Assembly: GCF_024305245.1 (NCBI RefSeq)
Contig: NZ_JAMWYX010000011.1
Span: 1-64,000, forward strand
Origin: Erythrobacter sp.
GTDB lineage: Bacteria; Pseudomonadota; Alphaproteobacteria; Sphingomonadales; Sphingomonadaceae
Direction of reading: 5' to 3'
DNA length: 64,000 nucleotides
How positions within the stretch are numbered: the first letter of the stretch is position 1; each line of letters begins with the position of its first letter. The position numbers and the translations under genes are program-made. Below, piece by piece: positions 25,324 to 34,019 of the stretch. The notes below the pieces were generated by a model, which worked only from the letters and a program-made list of their open reading frames with translations, was not told the origin of the DNA and ran no database searches.

Positions 25324-25364
25324 AAACGCCCCCGGCGAGCGATGGCTCACCGGGGGCGTTTTGG
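25324..25364. terminator. Bidirectional rho-independent terminator
   Basis: AAACGCCCCCGG (25324-25335) pairs with CCGGGGGCGTTT (25350-25361), with an inner GAGC/GCTC pair, then TT on the plus side and AAA-complement T's on the minus side. It serves both the TPR/SPOR gene and the converging pyrB-pyrC' unit. Confidence 0.85.
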
Positions 25365-25391
25365 TATGGTGTAGGCGTGACTGCAGAAGGA

Positions 25392-26627
25392 TCAGGCGGC
25401 GACCTTGACCCCGCCTTTCCACAAGCCCAGCACGCGGCCTTGCGCGCCCTGCCGGTCGAACGGGGTGTTGTCGGCGGTGGCTTCCATCTTGCGGCGGTCG
25501 ATGATCCACGGCGCGTCCGGATCGATCAGCGCCAGATCGGCCTCGTGCCCTTCCGCCAGTTCGCCCGCCGCGACGCCGAGCAGGCGGGCGGGATTGCGGG
25601 CGAGCAGATCGAACACGCGGGGGAGGTCGATCACATCGTCGCGCACCAGATTGAGCGTCATCGCCAGCAACGTTTCGGCCCCGGCCATTCCCGGCGCGGC
25701 ATCGGCGAAGGGCAGACGCTTGTCCTCCGGCCCGCGCGGATCGTGGCCGCTGGCGATCACATCCACTGTGCCATCGGCGATGGCGGCACGCGCCGCTTGC
25801 CGATCGGCCTCGCTGCGCAAGGGCGGCGCGATGCGCGCGAAGGTGCGGTAATCGGCGGTCGCCAAGTCGGACAGCATGAAATGCGCAGGCGTTATCCCGC
25901 AAGTGACGGGCAGCCCCCGCGCCTTGGCCGCGCGCACCAGATCGAACCCTTGCGCGGTGGTCACCTGCCGGAAATGCAGCTTTGCGCCTGCAAGGTCTGC
26001 CAGCGCAATATCGCGGGCGATCGCCAGCGCCTCGGCCTCGGCAGGTGCGGCGGGCAGGCCCAGCCGGGTCGCGATTTCGCCTGACGTCGCCACGGCGCTG
26101 CCCGCCAGCCCGGCATCCTCGGCATGGGCGACCACCACCAGATCGAGCATCGCGGCATATTGCAGCAGCCACAGCATCACGCCCGAATCCGCGATCCAGC
26201 GCCGCCCGGTCGCGATCCCGCGCGCGCCCGCCTGTTGCATCAGCGCCAGTTCGGCCAGTTCGGAGCCTTCCAACCCGCGCGTCGCGGCGGCCAGCGGGTG
26301 CACCCACAGATCGGGCTTGCCGCTCTTGGCGATGAAGCCCACCCGGCTCGGCAGATCGAGCGGGGGCGACTGGTCGGGCATCAGCGCGGCGCGCGTAATC
26401 CCGCCGAAATGGAACGCGGGTTTGTCGACCGCGAACACGCACAGATCGACCAGCCCCGGCGCGATCAGCTTGCCGCGCGCATCCAGCGCCGCGTCGCCAT
26501 CCTGCGCGGAGACGTCCGCCCCCAGCGCCGCAATCACCCCCTCGGCGCAGCGGATCGCGCCGCGCACGATCCCCGCAGGCGTTACCAGCTGCGCGTTGGT
26601 GATGGTGAGCGGCGTCGCCTGTTTCAT
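25392..26627 (-). CDS. Dihydroorotase-like protein without catalytic residues (PyrC' / PyrX type)
   Basis: An amidohydrolase-fold paralogue of dihydroorotase. The metal-binding HxH of real enzymes (PGLVDLHVH) is replaced by [14 protein letters not shown]. The catalytic Asp of ASDHAPH is replaced in [12 protein letters not shown]. Only some later ligands persist ([15 protein letters not shown]). The fold is otherwise complete over 411 aa. Known inactive PyrC' proteins in Pseudomonas and others serve as structural partners of aspartate carbamoyltransferase. Here the gene overlaps pyrB by four bases (ATGA), which supports that role. An active dihydroorotase must be encoded elsewhere. Confidence 0.85.
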   Translation of the reverse strand: MKQATPLTITNAQLVTPAGIVRGAIRCAEGVIAALGADVSAQDGDAALDARGKLIAPGLVDLCVFAVDKPAFHFGGITRAALMPDQSPPLDLPSRVGFIAKSGKPDLWVHPLAAATRGLEGSELAELALMQQAGARGIATGRRWIADSGVMLWLLQYAAMLDLVVVAHAEDAGLAGSAVATSGEIATRLGLPAAPAEAEALAIARDIALADLAGAKLHFRQVTTAQGFDLVRAAKARGLPVTCGITPAHFMLSDLATADYRTFARIAPPLRSEADRQAARAAIADGTVDVIASGHDPRGPEDKRLPFADAAPGMAGAETLLAMTLNLVRDDVIDLPRVFDLLARNPARLLGVAAGELAEGHEADLALIDPDAPWIIDRRKMEATADNTPFDRQGAQGRVLGLWKGGVKVAA

Positions 26628-27640
26628 GACCAGCCCTCCACGCCCCGCGCCCCGCGCGTGAGGATGTCGAGACACGCCATGCGGATCGCCACGCCCATTT
26701 CCACCTGCCGCGTGATCAGCGAGCGGGTGTCCATGTCGGCAACCTCGCTATCGATCTCCACGCCGCGGTTCATCGGCCCGGGATGCATTACCAGCGCCTC
26801 GGCATCGGCGAGCGCCAGACGCGCTTTCGTCAGGCCGTAAAGGTGGCGGTATTCGCGCGCCGAGGGGATGAATTGCCCGCTCATCCGTTCCGCCTGCAGG
26901 CGCAGCATCATCACCACGTCCACGCCTTTGATGGCGGCGTCGAAGTTGTGAGACACGCTGACCCCCATCGCTTCAATCCCGCTCGGCATCAGCGCAGGCG
27001 GCGCGCAGACCCGCACATCGGCCCCCAGCGCGGTGAGGCACAGGATGTTCGATCGCGCCACCCGGCTATGCAGGATATCGCCGCAGATCACGACCTTGAG
27101 CCCGGTGAAATCCTCCGACGCCTCGCCGCGTTCGTCGAGCGCGTGGCGCAAGGTGAGCGCATCCAGCAGCGCCTGTGTCGGGTGTTCGTGGCTGCCGTCG
27201 CCCGCGTTCAGAACCGGACAATCGACCTTGTCGGCGATCAGCCCGGTCGCGCCGGACGAACCATGCCGGATCACAATCGCATCGGCGCGCATCGCGTTCA
27301 GCGTGATCGCGGTATCGATCAACGTCTCGCCCTTCTTCACGCTGGAAGTGGCGGCGTGCATGTTGACCACGTCCGCCCCCAACCTCTTGCCCGCGATTTC
27401 GAACGACAGCAGCGTGCGGGTCGAATTTTCGAAGAAGGCGTTGATGATGGTGAGGCCCGACAAAAGATCGGTGTGCTTGGCGCTCTGCCGGTTCAGTTCG
27501 ACCCATTGTTCGGCCTGATCGAGCAGGTAGAGGATCTCGTGCCGTTCAAGCTGGCTGATGGCGGTTAGGTCGCGGTGCGGAAAGGCCATGCGCCCCGCCG
27601 GAAAGCGGCCCGAAGGCGCTGAAAGATCGTTCGCACTCAT
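26624..27640 (-). CDS. pyrB: Aspartate carbamoyltransferase catalytic subunit
   Basis: Catalyses carbamoyl phosphate + L-aspartate to N-carbamoyl-aspartate, the second step of de novo pyrimidine synthesis. The carbamoyl-phosphate loop [13 protein letters not shown] (residues about 69-81), the [12 protein letters not shown] segment, [24 protein letters not shown] and the aspartate-loop-side [11 protein letters not shown] are all present. At 338 aa it is typical. The inactive dihydroorotase partner follows with a four-base overlap. sppA is divergent, 118 bases upstream. Confidence 0.96.
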   Translation of the reverse strand: MSANDLSAPSGRFPAGRMAFPHRDLTAISQLERHEILYLLDQAEQWVELNRQSAKHTDLLSGLTIINAFFENSTRTLLSFEIAGKRLGADVVNMHAATSSVKKGETLIDTAITLNAMRADAIVIRHGSSGATGLIADKVDCPVLNAGDGSHEHPTQALLDALTLRHALDERGEASEDFTGLKVVICGDILHSRVARSNILCLTALGADVRVCAPPALMPSGIEAMGVSVSHNFDAAIKGVDVVMMLRLQAERMSGQFIPSAREYRHLYGLTKARLALADAEALVMHPGPMNRGVEIDSEVADMDTRSLITRQVEMGVAIRMACLDILTRGARGVEGWS

Positions 27641-27758
27641 TAAAGCGATGTCCTTAGTCGAGGCTCATGCGTCGCTCAACCCATGCTGCACCGGTTTCTC
27701 ATGGAAGTTGCGCCGCAAAGTCCCTAGATCGGCGCAGCATACGCAAAAGGGACAGTGG

Positions 27759-29654
27759 ATGAGTTTTGTCGGCAAGGTGTGGAAACTGCTCGTCGGAGTG
27801 AAGGACGGGCTGGTCCTGCTGTTCATGCTGCTGTTCTTCGTGGCGCTGTTCGGCATCCTGTCCGCCCGCCCCAGCCCCGGACAGGTGCGCGAAGGCGCGC
27901 TGCTGATCGAGCTTTCGGGCGTCGTGGTCGAGGAAAAATCCGCGATCGATCCGATCACCGCGCTGCTCAGCGGTTCGGCTCCGATGGCCGAATACCAGGC
28001 CCGCGACATCATCCGCGCGCTCGATGCCGCAGCCACCGATGACCGGATCAAGGCGGTCGTGATCGATCTCACCACCTTCGTCGGCGGCGGTCAGGTGCAC
28101 TTGACCGCTATCGGCGAGGCGATGGACCGCGTGCGCGCGGCGAAAAAGCCGGTGATGACCTTCGCGCTCGGCTATGCCGATGATCACATGTTGCTGGCCG
28201 CCCATGCCAGCGAAGTCTGGCTCGACCCGCAGGGCGCGGCGCTGATCACCGGGCCGGGCGGCAGCTACCTCTATTTTGCCGAGCTTCTGGAAAAGGTCGG
28301 AGTCACAGCGCGGGTCTATCGCGCAGGCGACTACAAATCGGCGACCGAGCCCTATTCCCGCAGCACGATGTCGCCCGAAGCGCGCGAGAATATCGGCGGG
28401 GTCTACGGCGCCTTGTGGGAAGAATGGCAGGCGAATGTGAAGAAGGCCCGCCCGAAGGCCGATCTGGCGCAGGTCACCGGCGACACGGCCAGCTGGATCG
28501 CGTCGGGCGGAGGCGATCTCGCCACTGCCGCGATCAACGCCGGGCTGGTCGACAAGCTGGGCGACCGGGTGGCCTTTGGCGCAAGGGTCGCCGACATTGC
28601 GGGTGAGGATCGTTTCGACAAGACGCCCGGCGCTTTTGCCGCGAGCGAATTCGACGCCTTTCTGGCCGCATCGCCGGAGAAGCGCGGCGGCAAGAAGATC
28701 GGCGTAATCACCATCGCAGGCGAGATCGTGGACGGCGAGGCCGGACCCGGAACGGCCGGGGGCACACGCATCGCCGATCTGCTCGACGACGCGCTCGACG
28801 ATGATCTCGCCGCGCTGGTGGTCCGGGTCGATTCGCCCGGCGGATCGGCCATCGCTTCCGAAGAAATCCGCCGCGCGATCCAGCGCTTCCGCGATCGCAA
28901 GATTCCGGTTGCGGTATCCTTCGCCAATATCGCCGCGAGCGGCGGCTACTGGGTCGCCACCTCCAGCGACCGGATCTTTGCCCAGCCCGAAACGATCACC
29001 GGGTCGATCGGCGTGTTCGCGGTGATCCCGACCTTCGAACAGGCGGCAGCGCGGATCGGGGTCACTACCGACGGAGTTCGCACCACACCGCTTGCGGGCC
29101 AGCCGGATATCATCGGCGGCTTCTCGCCCGAGATCGATGCGGTTCTCCAGGCGGGTGTGGCCTCGACCTATCGCGATTTTCTCGCGCGGGTTTCCAAGTC
29201 GCGCAACATGCCGGTCGAACGGGTCGATGCGCTCGGCGGCGGCAGGTTGTGGGATGGCGGCGCAGCGCGTCAGGTCGGACTGGTCGACCAGTTCGGCGGG
29301 ATCGAGGAAGCGCTGGAGTGGGCGGCGGCCAAGGCGGGCGCCGAAGGCAAGGATTGGCATCCGGTCTATCTCGGCGAGAATGCCGACAACTTCGATCCGC
29401 TGATCCGCCGGCTGCTCACCAGCGAGGCCGACAGCGCGCGCGCGATAAGCAGCGGCGGCCCCTTCGCGCTGGTGGCACGCCGCCAGAACGAACTGGCCGC
29501 TCGGCTGACCGGCGATGTCGAACGGCTGATGAACGCGCAAGGCGTGCAGGCGATCTGCCTAGAATGTCCGGGCCGTTCGCCGATGCGGGAAGGGTCAGGC
29601 GCTCCGTCCGGCGGTATCGCGGCGTTGCTCAGGCTGCTGATCGCGGCCGAGTGA
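27759..29654 (+). CDS. sppA: Signal peptide peptidase SppA, 67K type
   Basis: A membrane-anchored serine-lysine protease that degrades cleaved signal peptides. One N-terminal transmembrane helix (GLVLLFMLLFFVALFGIL) precedes two tandem S49 domains. The catalytic Lys193 lies in AGDYKSATEPYSR of the first domain and the Ser394 nucleophile in NIAASGGYWVATSSD of the second, close to positions 209 and 409 of the E. coli enzyme. At 631 aa it is full length. The ATG at 27759 (MSFVGKVWKLL) is used; an upstream in-frame extension covers the promoter region. It is the last core protein gene before tRNA-Val. Confidence 0.94.
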   Translation: MSFVGKVWKLLVGVKDGLVLLFMLLFFVALFGILSARPSPGQVREGALLIELSGVVVEEKSAIDPITALLSGSAPMAEYQARDIIRALDAAATDDRIKAVVIDLTTFVGGGQVHLTAIGEAMDRVRAAKKPVMTFALGYADDHMLLAAHASEVWLDPQGAALITGPGGSYLYFAELLEKVGVTARVYRAGDYKSATEPYSRSTMSPEARENIGGVYGALWEEWQANVKKARPKADLAQVTGDTASWIASGGGDLATAAINAGLVDKLGDRVAFGARVADIAGEDRFDKTPGAFAASEFDAFLAASPEKRGGKKIGVITIAGEIVDGEAGPGTAGGTRIADLLDDALDDDLAALVVRVDSPGGSAIASEEIRRAIQRFRDRKIPVAVSFANIAASGGYWVATSSDRIFAQPETITGSIGVFAVIPTFEQAAARIGVTTDGVRTTPLAGQPDIIGGFSPEIDAVLQAGVASTYRDFLARVSKSRNMPVERVDALGGGRLWDGGAARQVGLVDQFGGIEEALEWAAAKAGAEGKDWHPVYLGENADNFDPLIRRLLTSEADSARAISSGGPFALVARRQNELAARLTGDVERLMNAQGVQAICLECPGRSPMREGSGAPSGGIAALLRLLIAAE

Positions 29655-29758
29655 GCTACGCGAGAAAAGTACCCCCACCCCGGGCTGGCAATGCTTGCCA
29701 AGCGCGCAGGACCACAGTAAAGGCGCGCCCCTGTCCCGGCCAAACGGCCGATCGGGAC

Positions 29759-29833
29759 GGGCGCGTAGCTCAGCGGTAGAGCACACCCTTCACACGGGTG
29801 GGGTCACAGGTTCAATCCCTGTCGCGCCCACCA
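29759..29833 (+). tRNA. tRNA-Val (anticodon CAC), CCA encoded
   Basis: The acceptor GGGCGCG pairs with CGCGCCC, the D arm is GCTCAGCGGTAGAGC, the anticodon stem CACCC/GGGTG encloses TTCACAC with anticodon CAC, the T arm is CACAGGTTCAATCCCTGTC, and the tail is ACCA. The 3' end marks the switch from core to accessory genes, as expected for an island insertion site. Confidence 0.96.
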
Positions 29834-29859
29834 TCTTTTCAATGACTTAGAAAAGATGG
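29831..29859. repeat. Perfect 10-bp inverted repeat overlapping the tRNA-Val 3' end
   Basis: CCATCTTTTC (29831-29840) and GAAAAGATGG (29850-29859) form a stem that includes the tRNA CCA. No T-run follows, so it is a weak terminator candidate. It could be part of an attachment region. Confidence 0.45.
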
Positions 29860-30047
29860 CGCCGGTTTCCATGAAAAAAACATGAAAAACTTAGGCAGGC
29901 ATCTGCGAACATCAGCGGTGATCTCTGAGAGGTAAATAACCAGCCTCCTTTTGGCTGCGTGCCGGCAAAATTTTGGCTGCAAACCCTAAGGTTACTGCTT
30001 TTTCACTCTTTTCTGACAGATGTCGCGGCTTAGGAACGAGAAGAGCC

Positions 30048-30698
30048 ATGCCAGCCCATCAACCTGTCCTTCCGGCCAGAGCCATCGATCTTGTAGAGGC
30101 AAGAGACCTTGACGCGGCCAAGTCGCTTTTGGCGGACTTCGCAGCCGCCGGGCTCATCAAAACCTATGCACTCGTGCGCGAAATTAGGCCCGCGGAAGGT
30201 CCGATCGAGATCTTTCGTGACTCGCAAATCCCGTCGGACGAATGGGATCGTATTGTTGCCTCTGGCAAGATCAGTGCGGCCTTCAATGGTGGAACAGTCC
30301 GGCTCGAAGGGTCGGCCCTCAAGGGAGGCGCTCCTGCGATCCTGATCACAGGCATCAGCTTTTCCGAAGCTTCGCTTATCAAGGTTCTTGATCGCTACTG
30401 TGCAGCACCCCCGATCGGCGCAGCAAAAAAAACCGTCAATCCGGGTAGGAAGGCCGAGGAGGCGGCTTCGTCCTCGTCATGTCAGAATGGCAAATTAAAG
30501 GGCAAGGTCGTCCCTCCAATTCGGCCAGGTGACCTCACGGCCTCAATAGCGCAAACGATGCAAGCAACGGGCCTAGGGCGCACAAAAGTAGACGAATTGA
30601 TGCGAGAAAGGGTTCTTGTCAGGCATAAAGTCGGCAGTCGAACCTTGATTACCGTCGAGAGCATCGAGCGTTTGGTTGGCGCGAAAGTTTATGGATGA
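30048..30698 (+). CDS. Protein with C-terminal excisionase/AlpA-like helix-turn-helix
   Basis: A 216-aa protein. The last 50 residues (LTASIAQTMQATGLGRTKVD, then ELMRERVLVRHKVGSRTLIT) match the short winged HTH of excisionase-like proteins that read a DNA site and then a residue pattern RxLIxVxSIxxL. The N-terminal 140 residues are not recognised. The start at 30048 follows AGGAACGAGAAGAG. It is the first gene inside the island, next to tRNA-Val, where an integrase/excisionase module is often found; no integrase is next to it. The role in excision is a guess. Confidence 0.6.
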   Translation: MPAHQPVLPARAIDLVEARDLDAAKSLLADFAAAGLIKTYALVREIRPAEGPIEIFRDSQIPSDEWDRIVASGKISAAFNGGTVRLEGSALKGGAPAILITGISFSEASLIKVLDRYCAAPPIGAAKKTVNPGRKAEEAASSSSCQNGKLKGKVVPPIRPGDLTASIAQTMQATGLGRTKVDELMRERVLVRHKVGSRTLITVESIERLVGAKVYG

Positions 30699-31072
30699 CG
30701 AGACCAACCGCACGCCGTGATGAAAATCAACGCGTGGTTCGATTCTGGAAACAACATGGAGATTACGCCGCACTCTGCAGCAGCTTGACGTTCCTTTGCC
30801 TGGCCTCAGAATTCGCTGGCCCAACAGTTAAACAGAGCACGAGCACCAATTGGGTTGCCTCCGCCCGATCAGGCTGCATGGCCGATCCTGAGACAAATCC
30901 GCCGTTCCGAGGCCTGATTGCGAAGTTCCGCTTCGTCGGGGATCGGAGTTGCGGATTTAAACCGGCTTCCGCTCACAAATGAGCAAGTCTGACGTTCAGC
31001 AGATCGGCATTTGGGATCTACCCTGGTTTTGCGGCCCCTCAAAAGCGGCTCTCACTGCCGTAGCGTTAGAGC
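30699..31072. other. Intergenic stretch without a recognisable gene
   Basis: Open frames here (for example 30695-30982 on the plus strand) have no ribosome-binding site, no domain and atypical composition. The segment near 30900-31060 looks like decayed non-coding repeat material. I see no terminator or operator that I can defend. Confidence 0.5.
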
Positions 31073-33007
31073 TCAGAGGCCTCGAATATAAGCACGTAGA
31101 GCCTGCAATTCTTCAGGGACTAGTTCAGGCTTCCTCTGCCACACTGCAGCGATAGCTCGCTCGGCGGCATCCTCATCGGTGAGCCCAAAATTTGGCAGAA
31201 TAGATCTGAACACCTCCTTCCCCTCACATAATCGCCAGAGACCATCATCTTCGCGCCTGCGTGCATAGACTTTTGCGCGAGCGATCAAATGCGCCTTCAG
31301 GGCCGCGATCTCTTTGTCATTTAGATTTCCATGCGCATTCGCTATTTCATCACACTTGGTTTCTAAATCGCTGAAGTCCACCCACGTCAACCTGTGGACT
31401 AACTCCCGAACTACTTTGGAAGGTTCGGCATAGTCGCGAAACTTTCGATCAGTGCGCGCCGCATCGAAAATCCAAGTTCCTGCCCGACGGTCCGCAGAGG
31501 CAAGAATGGTCGAATAAATATTTTGTGCATCTCCTCCCATCATCGTGAGGAGTTCGACTAATGTTGGTGGATGCAAAAATAGGTTCTCCACCTCGTGGAC
31601 CCCCAAGACAAATAGGCCTTGCGCTTCTAACTCACCTTGCTCGCACTTTGTTCTCCAATCTTTGTCGACTACTCCCCCAATTCGAATCCCCTGACCGGAT
31701 GCCGCCGCCAGATCCTTTAAACCCTCGATCCTGCGAATGACCTCTTTGCATGATCCGGCCTCTAGAAAGCGCACGTGAGAAGGTATGTCGCAAAGCAACC
31801 TGAACCGCTCACGTTCGCCAATCTCCTCTTCGCCCTCGATCATGACGAACGCCAAGTTGGAAATTGAAAAGGCCGGAGATCCAATCGCACGCGATAAAGT
31901 TGCTATCACGGGCTGCTGGCTAAGTGGTGCGGCTCCCGTCACACGGCGAGTTTGATCATCGCGACTAAGAATGACAGTCGCATCCTGCCCTGTGACTTCC
32001 ACTACCTCTAACGAATGGGTGGCGAGCCAAATTTGCCCCGCCTCCACGCTCTTTTTCAAAAATCCGATCCACGCCCGGAGCAAGTCGTAGTTAAGGTGCA
32101 ACTCCGGTTCGTCGACTAGAAGCAACCCCCTTTTTAGCCCAAAGCGCTCGATCTGCCCTACTAGGAACGCAATTTCACGCTCTCCACCACTGAGTTGGTC
32201 GAACGTCAGAGGTATGCCGGTCGAGTCAAATCTAATTTGGCGCGTCTGGGGGTCGATACCCACAAAGAGTAGATGCGGAAGCACGTTTCTGACGGCGTTT
32301 TTGTAAGCCTCAAATTGATCGACAAATACGGGTTCCTGTGCGCCAGCGTTACGCGCGACCCGTATCGCCTGAACGTGCTTGTTATTATCTTGATTTTCCC
32401 GACCGATCAGAAATCTGAACCATTCGTCATAGAGATTTCTGGTGATTCTGAAGGAGCTCTGCTTATTCGTCGCGTCACCCCAATCCCGATCATAAACTTC
32501 GCTCAACTGGTGACTAGCGATCTGGATTTTGGGGTAAGCTCGATCTGCGTCTAGCGATAGGTAATGGATCGACGCGCTCTGCTGGATAATTTGAACGGTA
32601 TGCCGAGCGAACTGGGCAGCCCTATCCGCAGGAATTCCGCCGGCAACTATGTCACTACCTTTGTCCATCCGACTGCGCACAAGCAGCGTTCTGTCCCATG
32701 CCGCGTAGTCTTGGCGAAGCGTGCCCTCCGGATAGGCATGTTCATCATCCAAGTTCGGAATGGTTTGAGGCGCCACAAAGAAATTTATTTCGAACGCGGC
32801 GTTCTCCGCAAATGGATCACCTCGTGGATTCTCAGAGCCCGGCGTAAGACCTATACGTTGAGCGCACGCTGCAATTAATTCGAGTATTTGGCTCTTACCA
32901 GTTCCGTTGCCGCCGACGATGCAAATAATTGGAGCCGATTCTGGAAGGGTGAAGGCGACCCCCTCGAAATGCCTCCATTGATCGATCTTGATATACTGAA
33001 TGCGCAA
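31073..33007 (-). CDS. ABC-type ATPase fused to DUF4435/TOPRIM-like domain (merged PARIS-like protein)
   Basis: A 644-aa single-gene protein. The N-terminal half is an SMC/OLD-like ABC ATPase: Walker A IVGGNGTGKSQ (residues 30-40), signature QLSGGEREIAF (271-281), Walker B GLLLVDEPELHLN (294-306) and H-loop LATHS (328-332). The C-terminal half has the acidic TOPRIM-like elements of DUF4435: FVMIEGEEE (387-395), GGVVDKDWR (444-452) and HEVENLFLHP (471-480). In PARIS, AriA (ATPase) and AriB (DUF4435 nuclease) are separate or merged; this architecture equals the merged form. The start is TTG at 33007 behind AGGGG. It stands alone between intergenic repeats. Assignment to PARIS is inference; an OLD-family relative is the alternative. 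Confidence 0.72.
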   Translation of the reverse strand: MRIQYIKIDQWRHFEGVAFTLPESAPIICIVGGNGTGKSQILELIAACAQRIGLTPGSENPRGDPFAENAAFEINFFVAPQTIPNLDDEHAYPEGTLRQDYAAWDRTLLVRSRMDKGSDIVAGGIPADRAAQFARHTVQIIQQSASIHYLSLDADRAYPKIQIASHQLSEVYDRDWGDATNKQSSFRITRNLYDEWFRFLIGRENQDNNKHVQAIRVARNAGAQEPVFVDQFEAYKNAVRNVLPHLLFVGIDPQTRQIRFDSTGIPLTFDQLSGGEREIAFLVGQIERFGLKRGLLLVDEPELHLNYDLLRAWIGFLKKSVEAGQIWLATHSLEVVEVTGQDATVILSRDDQTRRVTGAAPLSQQPVIATLSRAIGSPAFSISNLAFVMIEGEEEIGERERFRLLCDIPSHVRFLEAGSCKEVIRRIEGLKDLAAASGQGIRIGGVVDKDWRTKCEQGELEAQGLFVLGVHEVENLFLHPPTLVELLTMMGGDAQNIYSTILASADRRAGTWIFDAARTDRKFRDYAEPSKVVRELVHRLTWVDFSDLETKCDEIANAHGNLNDKEIAALKAHLIARAKVYARRREDDGLWRLCEGKEVFRSILPNFGLTDEDAAERAIAAVWQRKPELVPEELQALRAYIRGL

Positions 33008-33170
33008 GCGTTTTCCCCTAAACCCTTAATACTTAAGCATGTAGTTCGAGCCGGTGCAATGTTGTTGCTCATTCACAGACCCTTACTGTGGGCCGCAGCT
33101 TCCGTCCCGACCGGGCGCATCATGCCGCAAGGCCAAATGACCGCGTCTGGATCGGGTGCAGACGCCATTC

Positions 33171-33240
33171 AAATCGGGCGACAATGGCGGCTTTGCCTCG
33201 CTGCTGGAAAATTCCTGCCATTCGGGAAGCGACCCCGTTG
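33171..33240. repeat. Island dispersed repeat R1
   Basis: One of three related non-coding copies with the core GGCTTTGCCTCGCTGCTGGA then AAATTCCTGCCATTC. The others are at 33472-33550 and 38871-38940. Confidence 0.6.
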
Positions 33241-33294
33241 CGGACACTTATGCATTGAGCCATTTTGTGCCAGTGAAATGGGGAAGCGATACCA

Positions 33295-33417
33295 ATGGGA
33301 ACTGAAGGTCCTTTCGCATGGTTCGCTCTATTCTTCCTCGGATTGGCCATAGTCATTCTCGTCGGAGTGCCTCTGTATGGCGCCGCACTGATCGTCAGAG
33401 ATTGGCTAGACAAATAA
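33295..33417 (+). CDS. Small single-pass membrane protein (40 aa)
   Basis: A 40-codon frame encoding MGTEGPFAWFALFFLGLAIV then ILVGVPLYGAALIVRDWLDK. Residues about 8-32 form one strong transmembrane helix ending in a charged RDWLDK tail. GGGGAAG lies 8 bases before the ATG, a good ribosome-binding site. It lies between two copies of the island repeat, near the PARIS-like ATPase and the SnoaL gene. No homologue is known to me. Codon use looks protein-coding. A small membrane effector or regulator would be a speculative reading. Confidence 0.5.
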   Translation: MGTEGPFAWFALFFLGLAIVILVGVPLYGAALIVRDWLDK

Positions 33418-33471
33418 GCTCTACGACTGTCTGCTAACCACCCATCTTCGGTCATAAGCGGTGCTGATGCG

Positions 33472-33550
33472 CAATCCCGAAAGCGGTATGGCAGCTTTGC
33501 TTCGCTTCTGGAAAAATCCTGCCATTCAGAAACCGACCCCGAAGTGGACG
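33472..33550. repeat. Island dispersed repeat R2
   Basis: Shares with R3 the start ATCCCGAAAGCGG and with R1 the TTTGCTTCGCTTCTGGAAAA core and TCCTGCCATTCAG. It lies immediately downstream of the SnoaL gene's 3' end. Confidence 0.6.
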
Positions 33551-33560
33551 TTCAGCCTGC

Positions 33561-33947
33561 CTAGTTCTGCTGCCCGGAAGCGGTCACGGGTCGGTCGAGT
33601 TCGCCAAAAAATCCGATGACCTTGACGATCTTGCCGGCATCGGTGACTTCCGTGACATCGAAACCGGTCATGACCTCCTGATCACCACTGTGGATCGACC
33701 AGTGGTAGCGACAATGGTTGTTTTGCCATTGCGGCTCACAGGAACGAGAATAGCTCAAACCGGCATGTTCGGCCTGCGTCTGGCGGACCATGCTCAGAAA
33801 CTGTTCGCGCCCGATGATGTTATGTCTCGGGTCGACAAAGTGAACGTTGTGCTCCAGCGCAGCTTCGGCGAGCGTGCGTTGCTCGCTTTCATCCGTGGTA
33901 TTCCAGATGCCGAACATGCGGTCGATGCTTTCTAAATTTTTAGACAT
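33561..33947 (-). CDS. SnoaL-like (NTF2-fold) protein
   Basis: A 128-aa alpha+beta barrel protein of the nuclear transport factor 2 / SnoaL superfamily, used for small-molecule binding or isomerisation. The N-terminal helix (SIDRMFGIWNTTDESEQRTL) followed by HNVHFVDPRHNIIGREQF is the typical opening. The start at 33947 (MSKNLES) is chosen because GAGG lies 9 bases before it. It is divergent from a tetR gene, with a 17-base palindrome between them, so it is probably the repressor's target. The substrate is unknown. Confidence 0.8.
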   Translation of the reverse strand: MSKNLESIDRMFGIWNTTDESEQRTLAEAALEHNVHFVDPRHNIIGREQFLSMVRQTQAEHAGLSYSRSCEPQWQNNHCRYHWSIHSGDQEVMTGFDVTEVTDAGKIVKVIGFFGELDRPVTASGQQN

Positions 33948-33964
33948 GCGGGACATCCTCAAAG

Positions 33965-33981
33965 AAACCGACTGCCGGTTT
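33965..33981. promoter_or_regulatory. Palindromic operator candidate between SnoaL and tetR genes
   Basis: AAACCG-ACTGC-CGGTTT is a perfect 6-5-6 inverted repeat in the 72-base divergent spacer, a typical placing for a TetR-type operator controlling both genes. Confidence 0.5.
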
Positions 33982-34019
33982 GTTTGTCACGTGGCTCGCG
34001 GCTTGTAAAGGGGCGGAGA

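Noticed and set aside
27699..29540. 613-codon minus-strand frame opposite sppA
   Set aside because: Shadow frame; the plus-strand SppA has its catalytic Lys and Ser and correct length.
30695..30982. 95-codon frame after the excisionase-like gene
   Set aside because: No ribosome site, no domain, odd composition; treated as intergenic.
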